Positions 17,316-26,116 of a stretch of DNA of 64,000 nucleotides are shown piece after piece. The first letter of the stretch is position 1; the number at the start of each line of letters is the position of its first letter. The DNA comes from Acidimicrobiaceae bacterium (GTDB taxonomy: Bacteria > Actinomycetota > Acidimicrobiia > Acidimicrobiales > Ilumatobacteraceae): the NCBI GenBank assembly GCA_016722025.1, contig JADKGZ010000008.1:62001-126000 (forward strand), in the 5' to 3' direction. The notes under the pieces are model-generated. The model searched no databases, was not told the DNA's origin, and was given only the letters and a program-made list of their open reading frames with translations. The position numbers were made by a program, and so were the translations under genes.

Positions 17316-18229
17316 CGCTGACCCAGCTCGCGTTGGTCGCCGGTGCAGCGACCGTGATGGCCGGATGGTGTCTACGACGAGCGATGCAGTTCGGTCCGGC
17401 GACGGTTGCCACCACGTACCGGCGCTTGTACTCGACCCGGTCCCCTGTCCCCGACTCCGCTACCGGTTCGCGGTGGGATCGCTCGTTCGCCCGCTTGGGG
17501 ACACGACTCGCAGCCTCCGATGTCGGTCAACGGATCGAAGCACGCCGTCGCTACGCGTTCCGTGCCGGGGGTGTCTCCGTGCCGCTGCTCGCCACCCGGA
17601 TCGTGTCGGCCGCAGTCGTCGGTTTCGTTGCCGGGCTGGTGCTCGTGCTGGTACCGACGATGACTGGCGTTGCGGTCCCCTGGCCGATCGTCGCGATCGC
17701 GCCGTTCGGTGTCGCCGTGTTGATGGGCTGGTACCAGTTGTCGAGCGTCGTCGCGGTTGCCGATCGTCGCTACCGATCGTTCCGGGCCGGGGTCGCCGCC
17801 TACGTGCAACTGGTCGCGGTGTGCATGACCACGAGACGATCGATGACCGAAGCGATCAGCTACGCAGCCGAAGTCGGTACCGGGCCAGCGTTCGAAACGA
17901 TCGCAGCCGCAGTGCACGCCGCCCCGCAGATGGGCATCCGGGTCTGGGAAGCACTCGACAGTGTCGGCGTCGAGTACGACTGCCGCGAGCTACAAGACCT
18001 GGCGTCGTCGGTCGGCCACGTCGCCCGGATCGGCGTCGGTGTCGAAACCACGGTCATTGCCGTGGCGACACGGATGCGCCAGGTCGCGTTGGATGACATG
18101 CAGCGTTCCGCTGATCGCCAAACCTCCACGATGTTCGGCCCGACCCTGCTGTTCGTCGCCGGCGTCGTCGCATTCCTCGGCTACCCGCTCATCGTGCGCG
18201 TGTTCGACGCCTTCTCCACCACCAGCTAA
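17312..18229 (+). CDS. TadC-like type II secretion F-domain protein
   Basis: 305 residues with helices near residues 3-20, 95-145 and at the end (MFGPTLLFVAGVVAFLGYPLIVRVF). The middle is a T2SSF bundle: YVQLVAVCMTTRRSMTEAISYAAEVG and VWEALDSVGVEYDCRELQDLASSV. It is the second platform protein of the pilus, partner of the TadB-like gene that it overlaps (ATGA). After its stop there is a 16-base gap with an AAAGGAA ribosome site before the pilin gene. Confidence 0.85.
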   Translation: MTLTQLALVAGAATVMAGWCLRRAMQFGPATVATTYRRLYSTRSPVPDSATGSRWDRSFARLGTRLAASDVGQRIEARRRYAFRAGGVSVPLLATRIVSAAVVGFVAGLVLVLVPTMTGVAVPWPIVAIAPFGVAVLMGWYQLSSVVAVADRRYRSFRAGVAAYVQLVAVCMTTRRSMTEAISYAAEVGTGPAFETIAAAVHAAPQMGIRVWEALDSVGVEYDCRELQDLASSVGHVARIGVGVETTVIAVATRMRQVALDDMQRSADRQTSTMFGPTLLFVAGVVAFLGYPLIVRVFDAFSTTS

Positions 18230-18245
18230 CCGAAAGGAACCCGAC

Positions 18246-18503
18246 ATGACATCACCCGCTCCGTATGTCACGAGCCCGTACGTGACAAGCGTCGTCGATC
18301 AGGCCTACATCGGCCTGACGATGCTCTTGCGCACCTTGCGCGTCTGGTCTGCCCGAGACGAGGGCCTCGACGAGTCACCGTCCAAGCTGCTCTACATCGC
18401 CCTGGGGATCATCGTCGCCGGCATCGTCGCAGGGATCGCCTACGCGATCGTCCAACAAGCCGGCGACAACATCCCCGACCCCGTGGTCCCCGCCGGACCC
18501 TGA
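18246..18503 (+). CDS. putative Flp-type pilin
   Basis: An 85-residue protein with one hydrophobic helix, LLYIALGIIVAGIVAGIAYAIVQQAG, preceded by a polar leader with GLDESPSK and followed by a short tail ending PVVPAGP. Size and layout fit a Flp/Fap pilin, but the classical GxxxxEY processing site is not evident; the GLDE junction is the nearest candidate. Position, between TadC and the TadE-like genes, is where Flp pilins usually lie. It would be the substrate of the prepilin peptidase at 11229. This is the only pilin-sized gene in the operon. Confidence 0.65.
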   Translation: MTSPAPYVTSPYVTSVVDQAYIGLTMLLRTLRVWSARDEGLDESPSKLLYIALGIIVAGIVAGIAYAIVQQAGDNIPDPVVPAGP

Positions 18504-18521
18504 ACCCGCGACCGCTTCTCG

Positions 18522-18952
18522 ATGCGAATCCGTCGACGCCCCCGACGAGCGGTCAGTGCCGCGCGGCGACGTTTCGACTGGCGCGACGACCGAGGGGTTT
18601 CGAGCAGCGTCGAGCAGCTGTTCGCGTTCGTGTTCCTCCTGATGTTGTTCCTGTTCTTCATGCAGGTGATCGTGTGGTGGCACGCCAAGAACATCCTCGA
18701 ACAGTCAGCGGCCGAGGGCGCCAGGGCCGCCGCAGCTGCCGACGGTGGATGCACCGACGCAGCCACCGCGGCGACATCGATCGCAACACGGATCGGTGGC
18801 GGCTGGGTCAGGACCTCGACGTCACCTGCACCGGTGGCGCCGTCGAGGGCGAACTCGTGATCGTCACCGTGACCGCATCGACACCGGGGTTCGTGCTCCC
18901 CGGATCGCTCACCGTGTCGGCCGTTGCCAACGCACCGGAAGAGTCACCGTGA
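18522..18952 (+). pseudogene. TadE-like pseudopilin, frameshifted near 18,800
   Basis: The first frame (18522-18860) begins with an arginine-rich leader, DDRGVSSSVEQLFAFVFLLMLFLFF (TadE hydrophobic helix) and the usual ILEQSAAEGARAAAAADG. It then shifts into a Ser/Pro tail. The true ending is in another frame, from about 18,800 to 18952: DVTCTGGAVEGELVIVTV followed by VLPGSLTVSAVANAPEESP. The stop of that second frame overlaps the GTG of the next gene in the usual GTGA manner, strong evidence that the second frame is the natural C-terminus. An indel lies in GGTGGCGGCTGGGTC around 18,795-18,810. TadE proteins are minor pilins needed for Flp pilus assembly. Confidence 0.75.
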
Positions 18953-19380
18953 CGGCCCGTCGGATCCGCTGGCGTGACGATCGCGGTCAAGCCGTGAGCA
19001 CCGAACTGTTGTTGCTGCTGATCGTCGCGCTGATCGGGTGGGGCTTCCTGGCGTGGCTCGGGCGGCTGACCTCCACCTCACAAGACCTCGCCAACAGCGC
19101 CCAATCCGCAGCCCGCGCCGCATCACAACAGGGCAACCCCACCGACGCGCTCACCGCCGCTCGCGCCGCCGCCTATGCGTCGAACCTGCAGTCGCCATGC
19201 ACCACGCAACCTGCCGTTGCCATGTCGTGGCAACCAGGCCCGACCGGCACATGGCGCGGTGGCAGCGTCACCGTCACACTCACGTGCACCGTCGATAATC
19301 GCGAACCGATCACCAACGCAGGCCGCACCATCGCAGCGTCAGACACCCAAGTCATCGACCGCTACCAGGAAGCAGAATGA
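18949..19380 (+). CDS. TadE/TadF-like minor pilin
   Basis: 143 residues. A short basic leader ending DDRGQAVSTE precedes one hydrophobic helix LLLLLIVALIGWGFLAWLG, a prepilin-like arrangement with Glu at the fifth position after the Gly. ANSAQSAARAASQQGN follows, the small-residue helix typical of TadE-like proteins. The exported part has two cysteines (QSPCTTQ, TLTCTVD) likely to form a disulphide, as in many TadE proteins. GTG start overlaps the stop of the preceding frame and its stop overlaps the ATG of the next gene. Confidence 0.75.
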   Translation: MTARRIRWRDDRGQAVSTELLLLLIVALIGWGFLAWLGRLTSTSQDLANSAQSAARAASQQGNPTDALTAARAAAYASNLQSPCTTQPAVAMSWQPGPTGTWRGGSVTVTLTCTVDNREPITNAGRTIAASDTQVIDRYQEAE

Positions 19381-19799
19381 AGCGCCGCCTGCACACACTC
19401 CGCCGAGCGATCGCGGACGACCGTGGCGTCATCGGTCCTGCTGTGGCGATGCTGCTGATCGTCGTCCTCATCGGTGCCGGCCTCGTGTTCGACGGTGGCC
19501 GGGCACTTGCCGCTCGCCGCCAGGCGATCAACACCGCCGAGGCCGCCGCCCGCGCCGGCGTCGCGACTGTCACCGCCGACGGCCTACGCGAAGACCCGGC
19601 ACGCGCCGCGACACTCGACTTCCTCGACGCTGCAGGCGTCGCACGAAGCGACATCGTGTCAATCACGGTCACCGCGACCACGGTCACCGTCGTGCTCACG
19701 GCTCGTCGGGACGCGGTGTTCGGCCAACTGATCGGCAACGACAGCATCGTCGTGCGCGGCAGCGGCGAAGCAACAGCAACGTTCGGGAACAGCCCATGA
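19377..19799 (+). CDS. TadG-like pilus-associated protein
   Basis: 140 residues. DDRGVIGPAVAMLLIVVLIGAGLVFDGGRALAARRQAINTAEAAARAG is the start signature of the Rv3660c/TadG family ('Flp pilus-assembly TadE/G-like'): a short leader, one membrane helix, DGGR and a helix of small residues. The short exported domain SITVTATTVTVVLTARRDAVF is beta-rich. It lacks the von Willebrand domain of long TadG proteins. Third of three TadE/G-like genes in a row, coupled to its neighbours by four-base overlaps on both sides. Confidence 0.75.
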   Translation: MKRRLHTLRRAIADDRGVIGPAVAMLLIVVLIGAGLVFDGGRALAARRQAINTAEAAARAGVATVTADGLREDPARAATLDFLDAAGVARSDIVSITVTATTVTVVLTARRDAVFGQLIGNDSIVVRGSGEATATFGNSP

Positions 19800-22700
19800 T
19801 CCGCCAAGCCCTCCGATTCCTGGCGCGCCTGGCCGCCGGCCTGCTCGTCGTCGCCGTTCTCACCGTTCCAGTCGCACTGATGGCGAGAGTCGCCGGGAAC
19901 CCGTTCGGTGGTGACCTCTTGCGCCGCGTCCAGGACCGAACCGTCGACGACGCCACAATTCTGCGGCTGCTCTCCATCGGCTTCTACGTGCTGTGGGCAT
20001 GGTTCGCGCTACCCGCCATCCGCCAGGCAAGGCTGTGTCTCAAGGCCCGCCATCCCCGCCCATCGGCTCAGGCCTCGCCTCGCTCGGTACCCGTGATTGT
20101 TGACCGAGGTCCACAAGGGTGGCTCACCAGGCTCGTGCGCTACGCGCTGACTTCGTCCACGATCGCCGCGATCACCACCACGACCACGCTCGCCGTGTTC
20201 CCCTCCTCCGCGCTCTCCAGCACGCATGGCACCACGCAGGCCAGCGGCCGACCCGCCGTGACGGTCGTCGTGAACGACGCTCGCCACTCGATTCAGTCCG
20301 AGCACAGTGAACGTCCCGATCTGGTCAGCGAGATCGTTGCTGGACGCCGGGACACTCCCTACTCGATCGCCGCCCGGCTGTTCCCTGACCGACTGGACGG
20401 TGCCCGAGACGAGATCCTCGCGCTGAACGTCGGCCGACCGATGCCTGATGGTGGTGCGTATCAAGGGGGAGCCTTCTCTGAGGGCATGACCGTGCTCACG
20501 CCGCGCAGCCAGTCCGCAACCAAAGACGCTTCGTCCGGGACCAGCGGCGACGCCGGCTGGCTCCCGGGCGAGACCGTGGTCGTCGAACCCGGCGACAACG
20601 TCTGGGACCTCAGCGCCGAGCGGCTCGATCGCGCCGACGGCGAGATGGACACGCCCACGAACGCGGAGATCGCCGACCACATGCACCTGGTCATCGACAC
20701 CAACACCTTCCCCAGCGGCAACCCGAGCCTGATCTTCCCCGGCGACACGATCAACTTCCCCGCGATCGGCAACCCGCCACTCACGCCACCGACCCCGCCA
20801 CTTCCACCCCAGCCCGAGATCGATCTCCCAACGCCGCCGACCACCGAGGCTCATCCCCCGCCGTCCGCCCCGCCGGACGTACCCACACCCACCGAAGCGC
20901 CGACCATCGTCATCGAGACCGGCACCACGGTGCCACCCCGGCATCCCGCTGACACCCCGCCCGGCAATGAGCAGACCGCACCCGCGGTCACGGACAACGA
21001 CACATCCCCGGACCGGTCGCTCGTCACGATCGCCGGAGTGACCGGAACCGTCGCGCTCGCCTCCGGGCTCACCACCGCCCTCGTACGACAGCGGCGTCGT
21101 CGCCGCGCCCTCGGCACCGGCCGACCGAGTCGACTCTCGACACGACAAGCCGAAGTCGAGACCGCGATCGTCGCCGCCTCCGACGTTCCCTTCACCCGTT
21201 GGGCGGGCCAGGAACTCGCCGCGCTCGCTCGCCAACTCACACCAACCGCGATCACCGGCGCGCCGCTCGCCGTCGAACTGGAACCCGGAGTCGGCATCGA
21301 GATCCTCTGGGACCAACCGTGCCACACCGCACCCATCCCATGGGAAGCAACCGACGGCGGCTGGTCATGGCGCGTCCACTACGACCCCGACGAACCAACA
21401 CCTCTCGCCGAATGGCCCTCACCCATCCCCGCCTTGGTCACCGTAGGAACACGCGGCCACCGCCAACTACTCGTCGACCTCGAAGCAGTCGCAACACTGG
21501 CAGTGTCCGGACCGACGGCGGACGTCGAGGCATGGATCCGCGCGGTCGTGCTCGAACTCGGGGCCGGCGACGACCTCGCCGATGCCAGCGTGCTCACCGT
21601 CGGCAGCGGAGTCGACGGCGTCGAACACCTCGAACGAGTCGCGCACGTCCATCCCGACGAAGCAATCGGACTGCTCACCGCCAGGGCCCACGACGTCACA
21701 AACCTCCTCGACGAACACGAATCGCTGTTCCACCGTCGCCTCGGCGAGAACCCAGTGCTCGGCCTCTCCACGGACGTCGTCGTGTGTGGCGACATCGAAC
21801 TCGAGACACAGAGACAGATCGCAGCCTGCGTGGTACCTCGTCACGGGGCAGCCGCCATCCTCACCGCCGACATCGGACACGCCGGTGCCCGCCTCGTTTT
21901 CGACGGCTACGGCTCCGCGGTCCTCCACGGCATCGGCACCGACCCGATCCTCATCACACCCGTCGGCGTCCCCCGAGAGACCGCCGCCGAGATCGCCGTG
22001 CTCCTCGACCACGAACACGACGCGTCCGCCGACGAACCACTCACCGACGAACTCGTCGCGGAACTCGTACCGGAATCCGAGCAGCGGCCCACTGACATAG
22101 CGCTGGCGTCAGCGAGCGAACCGAGCGCCGCGTTTGTCCAGAACAGCCTCCTCGAATCCGCGTGTTCCGACAACGGCGACGTCGAGTGGTGCCGACCCGA
22201 ACCCGCACTGCTCGTCCGCATCCTCGGACGGCCAGTCGTGCCCGACCGTCCCGAGATACAAGGCCTCAAACTTCGCCTGCTCGTCTACCTCGCCTGCCAG
22301 AACGGCCGAACAGTGTCGAGGTCGCGGATCCTCGACGCCGTCTGGGGCGGTGAGGCACGCGAGCGAAAGACGTTCTCGAACAAGCTCTCCGACCTGCGCA
22401 ACACCCTCGGCACGTCACCGACAGGAAGCCCTTTGCTGTCGACCGCAACCGACGCCGGCGTCCGACTCGACCCGAGCGTGATGACCGATCTCGCCGTGTT
22501 CATCGCCCTCGCCGCCCGTGCCCGCGACGCAGCGTCGAACGAAGCCATCGAACTCCTCAGCGACGCGCTGACACTCGTGCACGGCGAACCATTCGACGAC
22601 GGCGGATACGAATGGGCCGACGCCACCCAAGACAACGTCCAGACACACGACCACATCCTGAACGCAGCCCGCGACCTGTACCGACTCGCCTGCGACGCCG

Positions 22701-22924
22701 ACGACCTCACCACCGCCCGCTTCGCGCTCGTGCAAGGCCTCAAAGCCGTCCCCGGCCACGAGGACCTCTACCGACTCCGCATGCAACTCGAACACCGCGC
22801 CGCCAACACCGCAGCGATCCACGCCACCTTCAATGAGCTCACCCACCAGCTCAACGTCCTCGAATGCGAACCGTCTACCGAGACCGTGAACCTCTACCGC
22901 CAACTCGTAGGTCGTCGTTCCTGA
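19796..22924 (+). CDS. membrane-anchored LysM protein with C-terminal SARP-type winged helix and BTAD domain
   Basis: 1042 residues. N-terminal helices lie near 10-35, 60-80 and 115-140. An exported segment carries LysM-like modules (RRDTPYSIAARLFPDRLDG near 180; VVVEPGDNVWDLSAERL near 265, ending IFPGDTINFP) and a proline/threonine-rich stretch. A further helix at ~410-430 leads to a cytoplasmic half of about 600 residues. This ends with an OmpR-like winged helix (LKLRLLVYLACQNGRTVSRSRILDAVWGG, ~810-870) and a BTAD helical domain. Thus one protein could link the cell wall to gene control. ATG overlaps the preceding stop; it closes the pilus operon. Confidence 0.85.
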   Translation: MIRQALRFLARLAAGLLVVAVLTVPVALMARVAGNPFGGDLLRRVQDRTVDDATILRLLSIGFYVLWAWFALPAIRQARLCLKARHPRPSAQASPRSVPVIVDRGPQGWLTRLVRYALTSSTIAAITTTTTLAVFPSSALSSTHGTTQASGRPAVTVVVNDARHSIQSEHSERPDLVSEIVAGRRDTPYSIAARLFPDRLDGARDEILALNVGRPMPDGGAYQGGAFSEGMTVLTPRSQSATKDASSGTSGDAGWLPGETVVVEPGDNVWDLSAERLDRADGEMDTPTNAEIADHMHLVIDTNTFPSGNPSLIFPGDTINFPAIGNPPLTPPTPPLPPQPEIDLPTPPTTEAHPPPSAPPDVPTPTEAPTIVIETGTTVPPRHPADTPPGNEQTAPAVTDNDTSPDRSLVTIAGVTGTVALASGLTTALVRQRRRRRALGTGRPSRLSTRQAEVETAIVAASDVPFTRWAGQELAALARQLTPTAITGAPLAVELEPGVGIEILWDQPCHTAPIPWEATDGGWSWRVHYDPDEPTPLAEWPSPIPALVTVGTRGHRQLLVDLEAVATLAVSGPTADVEAWIRAVVLELGAGDDLADASVLTVGSGVDGVEHLERVAHVHPDEAIGLLTARAHDVTNLLDEHESLFHRRLGENPVLGLSTDVVVCGDIELETQRQIAACVVPRHGAAAILTADIGHAGARLVFDGYGSAVLHGIGTDPILITPVGVPRETAAEIAVLLDHEHDASADEPLTDELVAELVPESEQRPTDIALASASEPSAAFVQNSLLESACSDNGDVEWCRPEPALLVRILGRPVVPDRPEIQGLKLRLLVYLACQNGRTVSRSRILDAVWGGEARERKTFSNKLSDLRNTLGTSPTGSPLLSTATDAGVRLDPSVMTDLAVFIALAARARDAASNEAIELLSDALTLVHGEPFDDGGYEWADATQDNVQTHDHILNAARDLYRLACDADDLTTARFALVQGLKAVPGHEDLYRLRMQLEHRAANTAAIHATFNELTHQLNVLECEPSTETVNLYRQLVGRRS

Positions 22925-22936
22925 AACTGCCGCGTT

Positions 22937-22965
22937 CCTGCCCTTGGCCGGCCGCGGCTGGCAGG
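22937..22965 (+). terminator. possible terminator hairpin after the pilus operon
   Basis: CCTGCC at 22937-22942 pairs with GGCAGG at 22960-22965, enclosing a GC-rich loop that can itself pair (GGCC). It lies 13 bases after the stop of the last gene of the long pilus operon. There is no T tract, so factor-independent termination is uncertain. Confidence 0.3.
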
Positions 22966-23019
22966 GCGCCGATCGCCGCACTCGGGGACTGAGGTGCAGC
23001 GGGTCTGCGCTGTTGTGTT

Positions 23020-23435
23020 CTACGCCCAGTGGCGGCCTGCCGCTCGGGACCGATCCTGATCGCCACCAACGGGGGTTTCCGGGAGGTCCGAGCCACCGAA
23101 GGTGTCGTCCATCCTGTCGTAGACGTCCCAATCCTCTGGCCAGACGTAGTCCTCGTACGAAGGCGTCAAGGTGTCCTCGTCAGCCAACCCACCCCAGTGC
23201 GTGTGCCGTGGGTGGGGGGGGGACAACTCCAGACCTGCCAGGGCCCCGGGTCCCATCGGACACTGGTGAGGACCGTCTCGATGGGACGCCGACCGGGCTT
23301 CGTTCGCTGCCAAGACCAAAGGCCACCCGATATTCCCAAGTCAGCGCTCTTCGGATTGAACGACAGACCGATTCGCGTGGAGCGCACGTTGACGGCCGCT
23401 CGGCCCGTCTCTTGCGGCGGGAAGCTCAGTCGCAT
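23020..23435 (-). pseudogene. hypothetical gene interrupted at a C9 tract
   Basis: Two frames on the minus strand join at a run of nine C (G9 on the plus strand, 23214-23222). The first (from ATG 23435) reads MRLSFPPQETG through DPGPWQVWSCPPP. The second continues HTHWGGLADEDTLTPSYEDY, then DVYDRMDDTFGGSDLP, to the stop at 23020. Both have strong third-position GC bias. Adding one C or removing two to the tract gives a single acidic protein of about 138 residues. No family is recognised. It could be an assembly error in the homopolymer, a decayed gene or a phase-variable gene. Confidence 0.5.
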
Positions 23436-23619
23436 GCGGCGGGCGTGCGCCGCGGGCTGCCTTTTCCTGGTCGGTCAGCTTCCGTGTCATCGGGTGGGCA
23501 GCCTCCTCCATGATGCCATCCATCACAACGTGGCCTGCGGCCGTGACGATCATCGTCACGGTGCTGTGCTCGCTCGCGAAGAAGGACAGCCCGATCACAC
23601 GGGCTATCGCTTCGCGCAT
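23341..23619 (-). CDS. small hypothetical protein
   Basis: A 92-residue frame whose first two thirds look coding (high third-position GC): ARVIGLSFFASEHSTVTMIVTAAGHVV, then MTRKLTDQEKAARGARP. The last 30 residues overlap the start of the gene ending at 23020 and may not be real; a further indel near 23,430 fusing the two genes is possible. No clear ribosome site. Family not recognised. It is upstream of the interrupted gene on the same strand and probably cotranscribed with it. Confidence 0.35.
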   Translation of the reverse strand: MREAIARVIGLSFFASEHSTVTMIVTAAGHVVMDGIMEEAAHPMTRKLTDQEKAARGARPPHATELPAARDGPSGRQRALHANRSVVQSEER

Positions 23620-23869
23620 CCGCCGCCGCTAACCGGCGTCACGTCTGATGAGATCAGCCGATCATGAGTGGCGGGTAGAAGCGCGCCCCAGCACAGGTAC
23701 TCACTGACGCTCAAGGCTCACCCAACGTGGCCTCACGCGGACGCCGTAGGGCTCGTGCGGCGCCATGAGATCCCGCCAGGCGGGAACTGCTTGGTTGGGT
23801 CTGCGAGCGGACCAGCAGCCGGACAGACGAGTCCACTTCACGCGTCACACCCTTCCGTGTCGGGGCAGG

Positions 23870-24928
23870 CTAGAAACTGCACCCGGTTGTCGAGAGCGAA
23901 CGTGGATCGAGCCCGACGCCGTCGCGGTAGAGGCTGGCGACAAGGGGTTGCGGGCAGTGTTGGATGCCGTCGGGGGTGCGGATTTCGAGGTGGAGGTGGG
24001 GGGTGCCGGAGCGGCCGGTGTTGCCGGAGGTGAGGATGAGGGTTCCTGCTTCGACGTGGCTGCCGCGGGTGACGTGGAGGTTGCTGCCGTGGCAGTAGGT
24101 CCATCGGGTGCCGAGGTCGTCGATGATGGTGAGGCCGATGCCGCAGGTGGCGCAGCCGTTGATGCCGCGGGTGGTGCAGCCTTGCTCCCACCAGTTGTAG
24201 GGCCAGGCTGAGACGGTGGCGACGGTGCCGGAGCGGACGGCGTAGATCGGGGTGCCGGTGGGGATGATCCAGTCCCAGGCGGGGTAGTCGTGGTGTGGGT
24301 CGTCGAGTTGGTTGACGGTGGCGTCGATCATCGAGCGTGGGCCGGGTAGCGCCCAGTCGCCTGCTACTACTTCGCCGGGCTCGCCTCCGAAGCAGCTACT
24401 CGGTATCGACGCCGGCGGCGCGGACGTGGGGGACGCAGCGCCGCCGAGTTCGGTGTACTTGTCCATCCACCGTTGCTGGTATTGGCGTGGCGTCAGCCGG
24501 TTGCCGGCCTCTGGTGCGGGGACTGTGTCCCACTCGGCACTGCTCGAGGCCGGGAGGTGGCCGATGTACCAGACGACGGGAACGGCGGCGACGTCGTTGT
24601 GTTGGTCGAGGATCGCGCCGACCATCTCCGCGGCCTTGGCGTCTTGGACTTCGGGCGGGGCCAGTAGTGCGCGGGCGTAGCCGCCGTAGTTCGCCCAGGT
24701 CGAGTCGATGAACTGGTACGCGCCCGACGCGCTCGCGCCGGGGTTGGTGGCTTGGTAGTTGTCGCCTGATTCGAGGCTGCGGATCGTCGCCAGGATCGTC
24801 TCGATCTGCGCGGCGTCAGGTGCGCAGGCGACGAATGGTGGCGGGTCGCCGTTGGCGAGCAGTACGGGTATGGAGACGACACCGGCGAGCAGGGCGAGCG
24901 GTGATGCGAGCAGCAGGGAGTACTTCAC
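23870..24928 (-). CDS. conjugation-type cell-wall hydrolase: transglycosylase-like plus M23 peptidase
   Basis: 352 residues. One N-terminal membrane helix (LLLASPLALLAGVVSIPVLLA) is followed by a lysozyme-like domain IRSLESGDNYQATNPGASASGAYQF with its catalytic-type Glu, and a region WANYGGYARALLAPPEVQDAKAAEM typical of transglycosylase-like conjugation proteins. The C-terminal half is an M23 endopeptidase: GTPIYAVRSGTVATV, then GTRWTYCHGSNL and a late HLHLEI zinc motif. It would open peptidoglycan for the transfer channel. The gene is divergent from the T4SS genes, 141 bases away. GTG 24928 is chosen because it directly precedes the membrane helix; the frame is open further upstream. Confidence 0.85.
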   Translation of the reverse strand: MKYSLLLASPLALLAGVVSIPVLLANGDPPPFVACAPDAAQIETILATIRSLESGDNYQATNPGASASGAYQFIDSTWANYGGYARALLAPPEVQDAKAAEMVGAILDQHNDVAAVPVVWYIGHLPASSSAEWDTVPAPEAGNRLTPRQYQQRWMDKYTELGGAASPTSAPPASIPSSCFGGEPGEVVAGDWALPGPRSMIDATVNQLDDPHHDYPAWDWIIPTGTPIYAVRSGTVATVSAWPYNWWEQGCTTRGINGCATCGIGLTIIDDLGTRWTYCHGSNLHVTRGSHVEAGTLILTSGNTGRSGTPHLHLEIRTPDGIQHCPQPLVASLYRDGVGLDPRSLSTTGCSF

Positions 24929-25069
24929 ACCGGTGACCCCACCCTTCGACCGGTTCGCGGCGCACGACCTCGGTTCGGCGTCGGTGTCGCGGTCGGGGTG
25001 CCGGCGGGGTGGGGCAAGCCGGTGAGCGAGGTTGGCCACCGGGGCCGGCCCGCTTCCGGAGGTACTGCG

Positions 25070-25444
25070 ATGGCACACGACACAGGGCGCACGACGAGAC
25101 GAACGATGCACCGATTGACCGTCGCCGTGCTCGTGTCGGCCATCGCGATCACGGCGGTGGCCTCGCCTGCATGGGCGGCGGTTCCGAATCCGCCGGCCGA
25201 CGGGTCGGCACCGGGCGCGGCGCTGATGACGTCGCTGTTGGGCTGGTTGAAGTGGGGCGGCTTGGCCGCCGCGCTGGCCGGTCTGCTGATCGGGGCGATC
25301 ACGATGGGCGTCGGCCACTTCGGCAGCAACTACTCGGCATCGTCTGCGGGTCGCAAGTGGCTGCTCGGCGGAATGGGCGCAGCGATCCTGTCCGGACTGG
25401 CGTGGACGATCGTGACGACGCTGTTCGCGGCGACGGGCGGCTGA
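25070..25444 (+). CDS. VirB2/TrbC-like small membrane protein of the T4SS
   Basis: 124 residues. A signal peptide (TVAVLVSAIAITAVASPAWAA, cleavage after AWAA) is followed by two hydrophobic helices, LLGWLKWGGLAAALAGLLIGAITMG and KWLLGGMGAAILSGLAWTIVTTLF. Signal plus two helices in ~80 mature residues is the layout of VirB2/TrbC pilins and of the equivalent small proteins that open actinobacterial ICE transfer operons. ATG 25070 follows CCGGAGG. It is the first gene of an operon running to at least 30.2 kb. Confidence 0.7.
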   Translation: MAHDTGRTTRRTMHRLTVAVLVSAIAITAVASPAWAAVPNPPADGSAPGAALMTSLLGWLKWGGLAAALAGLLIGAITMGVGHFGSNYSASSAGRKWLLGGMGAAILSGLAWTIVTTLFAATGG

Positions 25445-25446
25445 CG

Positions 25447-26115
25447 ATGGCTCGTTCGATCGCGGTACTCGGTGGTGCGCTGGTGACCGTGATGTTGGTA
25501 GGTGTCATCGTCGCCCGGGCTGGGAGTGGCGATACCGGACCGGATGGCAACACTTCTGCCCCAGTCGCGGAACCCTCGGCGAGCTCTCCATCAGCTATCG
25601 GGCCGGGTGTGGACGGTGCGCCGAGTGCCTCGATCGACGAAGCACAACGTGCCGCGATCAAGGTCGTGGGCCGTACGGGCGAGGTCGTCGCGGCAGGGTT
25701 CATCTCCCGACGTGAACTCATCGAGACGTTCACCACCCGGTCGTTCGGGCCGACGTTCGCGGACGAGACCGGTCGGGCGATCGACGCGATGCTGATCGAG
25801 TTGGGCAGCCGCGAGGTCGACCTTGCCGACCTGGTCGTGCGTGAGCAGCCGATCACCTCGACCGCCGCCACGACGGCGGACGGTGTGGAGGTGCGGGTGT
25901 GGTCGGTGCTGATTATCGCCGCGCCGGGTACTGGCCCTGGGCGGCAGGTGTGGCGCACGGTCACGCTCGACATGGTGCAACACGACGGGGTGTGGCTCGT
26001 TGACGGGTGGGCGTCGTCGCCGGGCCCGACGCCGTCTCCACCGGCGGAAGGGATCGTCGATTCGGCCGAGACCGTGGCGGTGCCGTTGTCGTGGGACCCG
26101 GCCGAGGCGGGCTGA
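25447..26115 (+). CDS. VirB8-like bitopic membrane protein of the T4SS
   Basis: 222 residues: one N-terminal helix (VLGGALVTVMLVGVIVARAG), a ~50-residue Ser/Pro/Ala linker, then a soluble domain DEAQRAAIKVVGRTG to QVWRTVTLDMVQHDGVWLVDGW. The closing strands, a long beta strand then DGVWLVDGW, are the NTF2-like ending found in VirB8/TcpC-type proteins, which scaffold the T4SS channel on the outer face of the membrane. The start is three bases after the stop of the VirB2-like gene. Assignment is by topology and position. Confidence 0.6.
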   Translation: MARSIAVLGGALVTVMLVGVIVARAGSGDTGPDGNTSAPVAEPSASSPSAIGPGVDGAPSASIDEAQRAAIKVVGRTGEVVAAGFISRRELIETFTTRSFGPTFADETGRAIDAMLIELGSREVDLADLVVREQPITSTAATTADGVEVRVWSVLIIAAPGTGPGRQVWRTVTLDMVQHDGVWLVDGWASSPGPTPSPPAEGIVDSAETVAVPLSWDPAEAG

Positions 26116-26116
26116 C

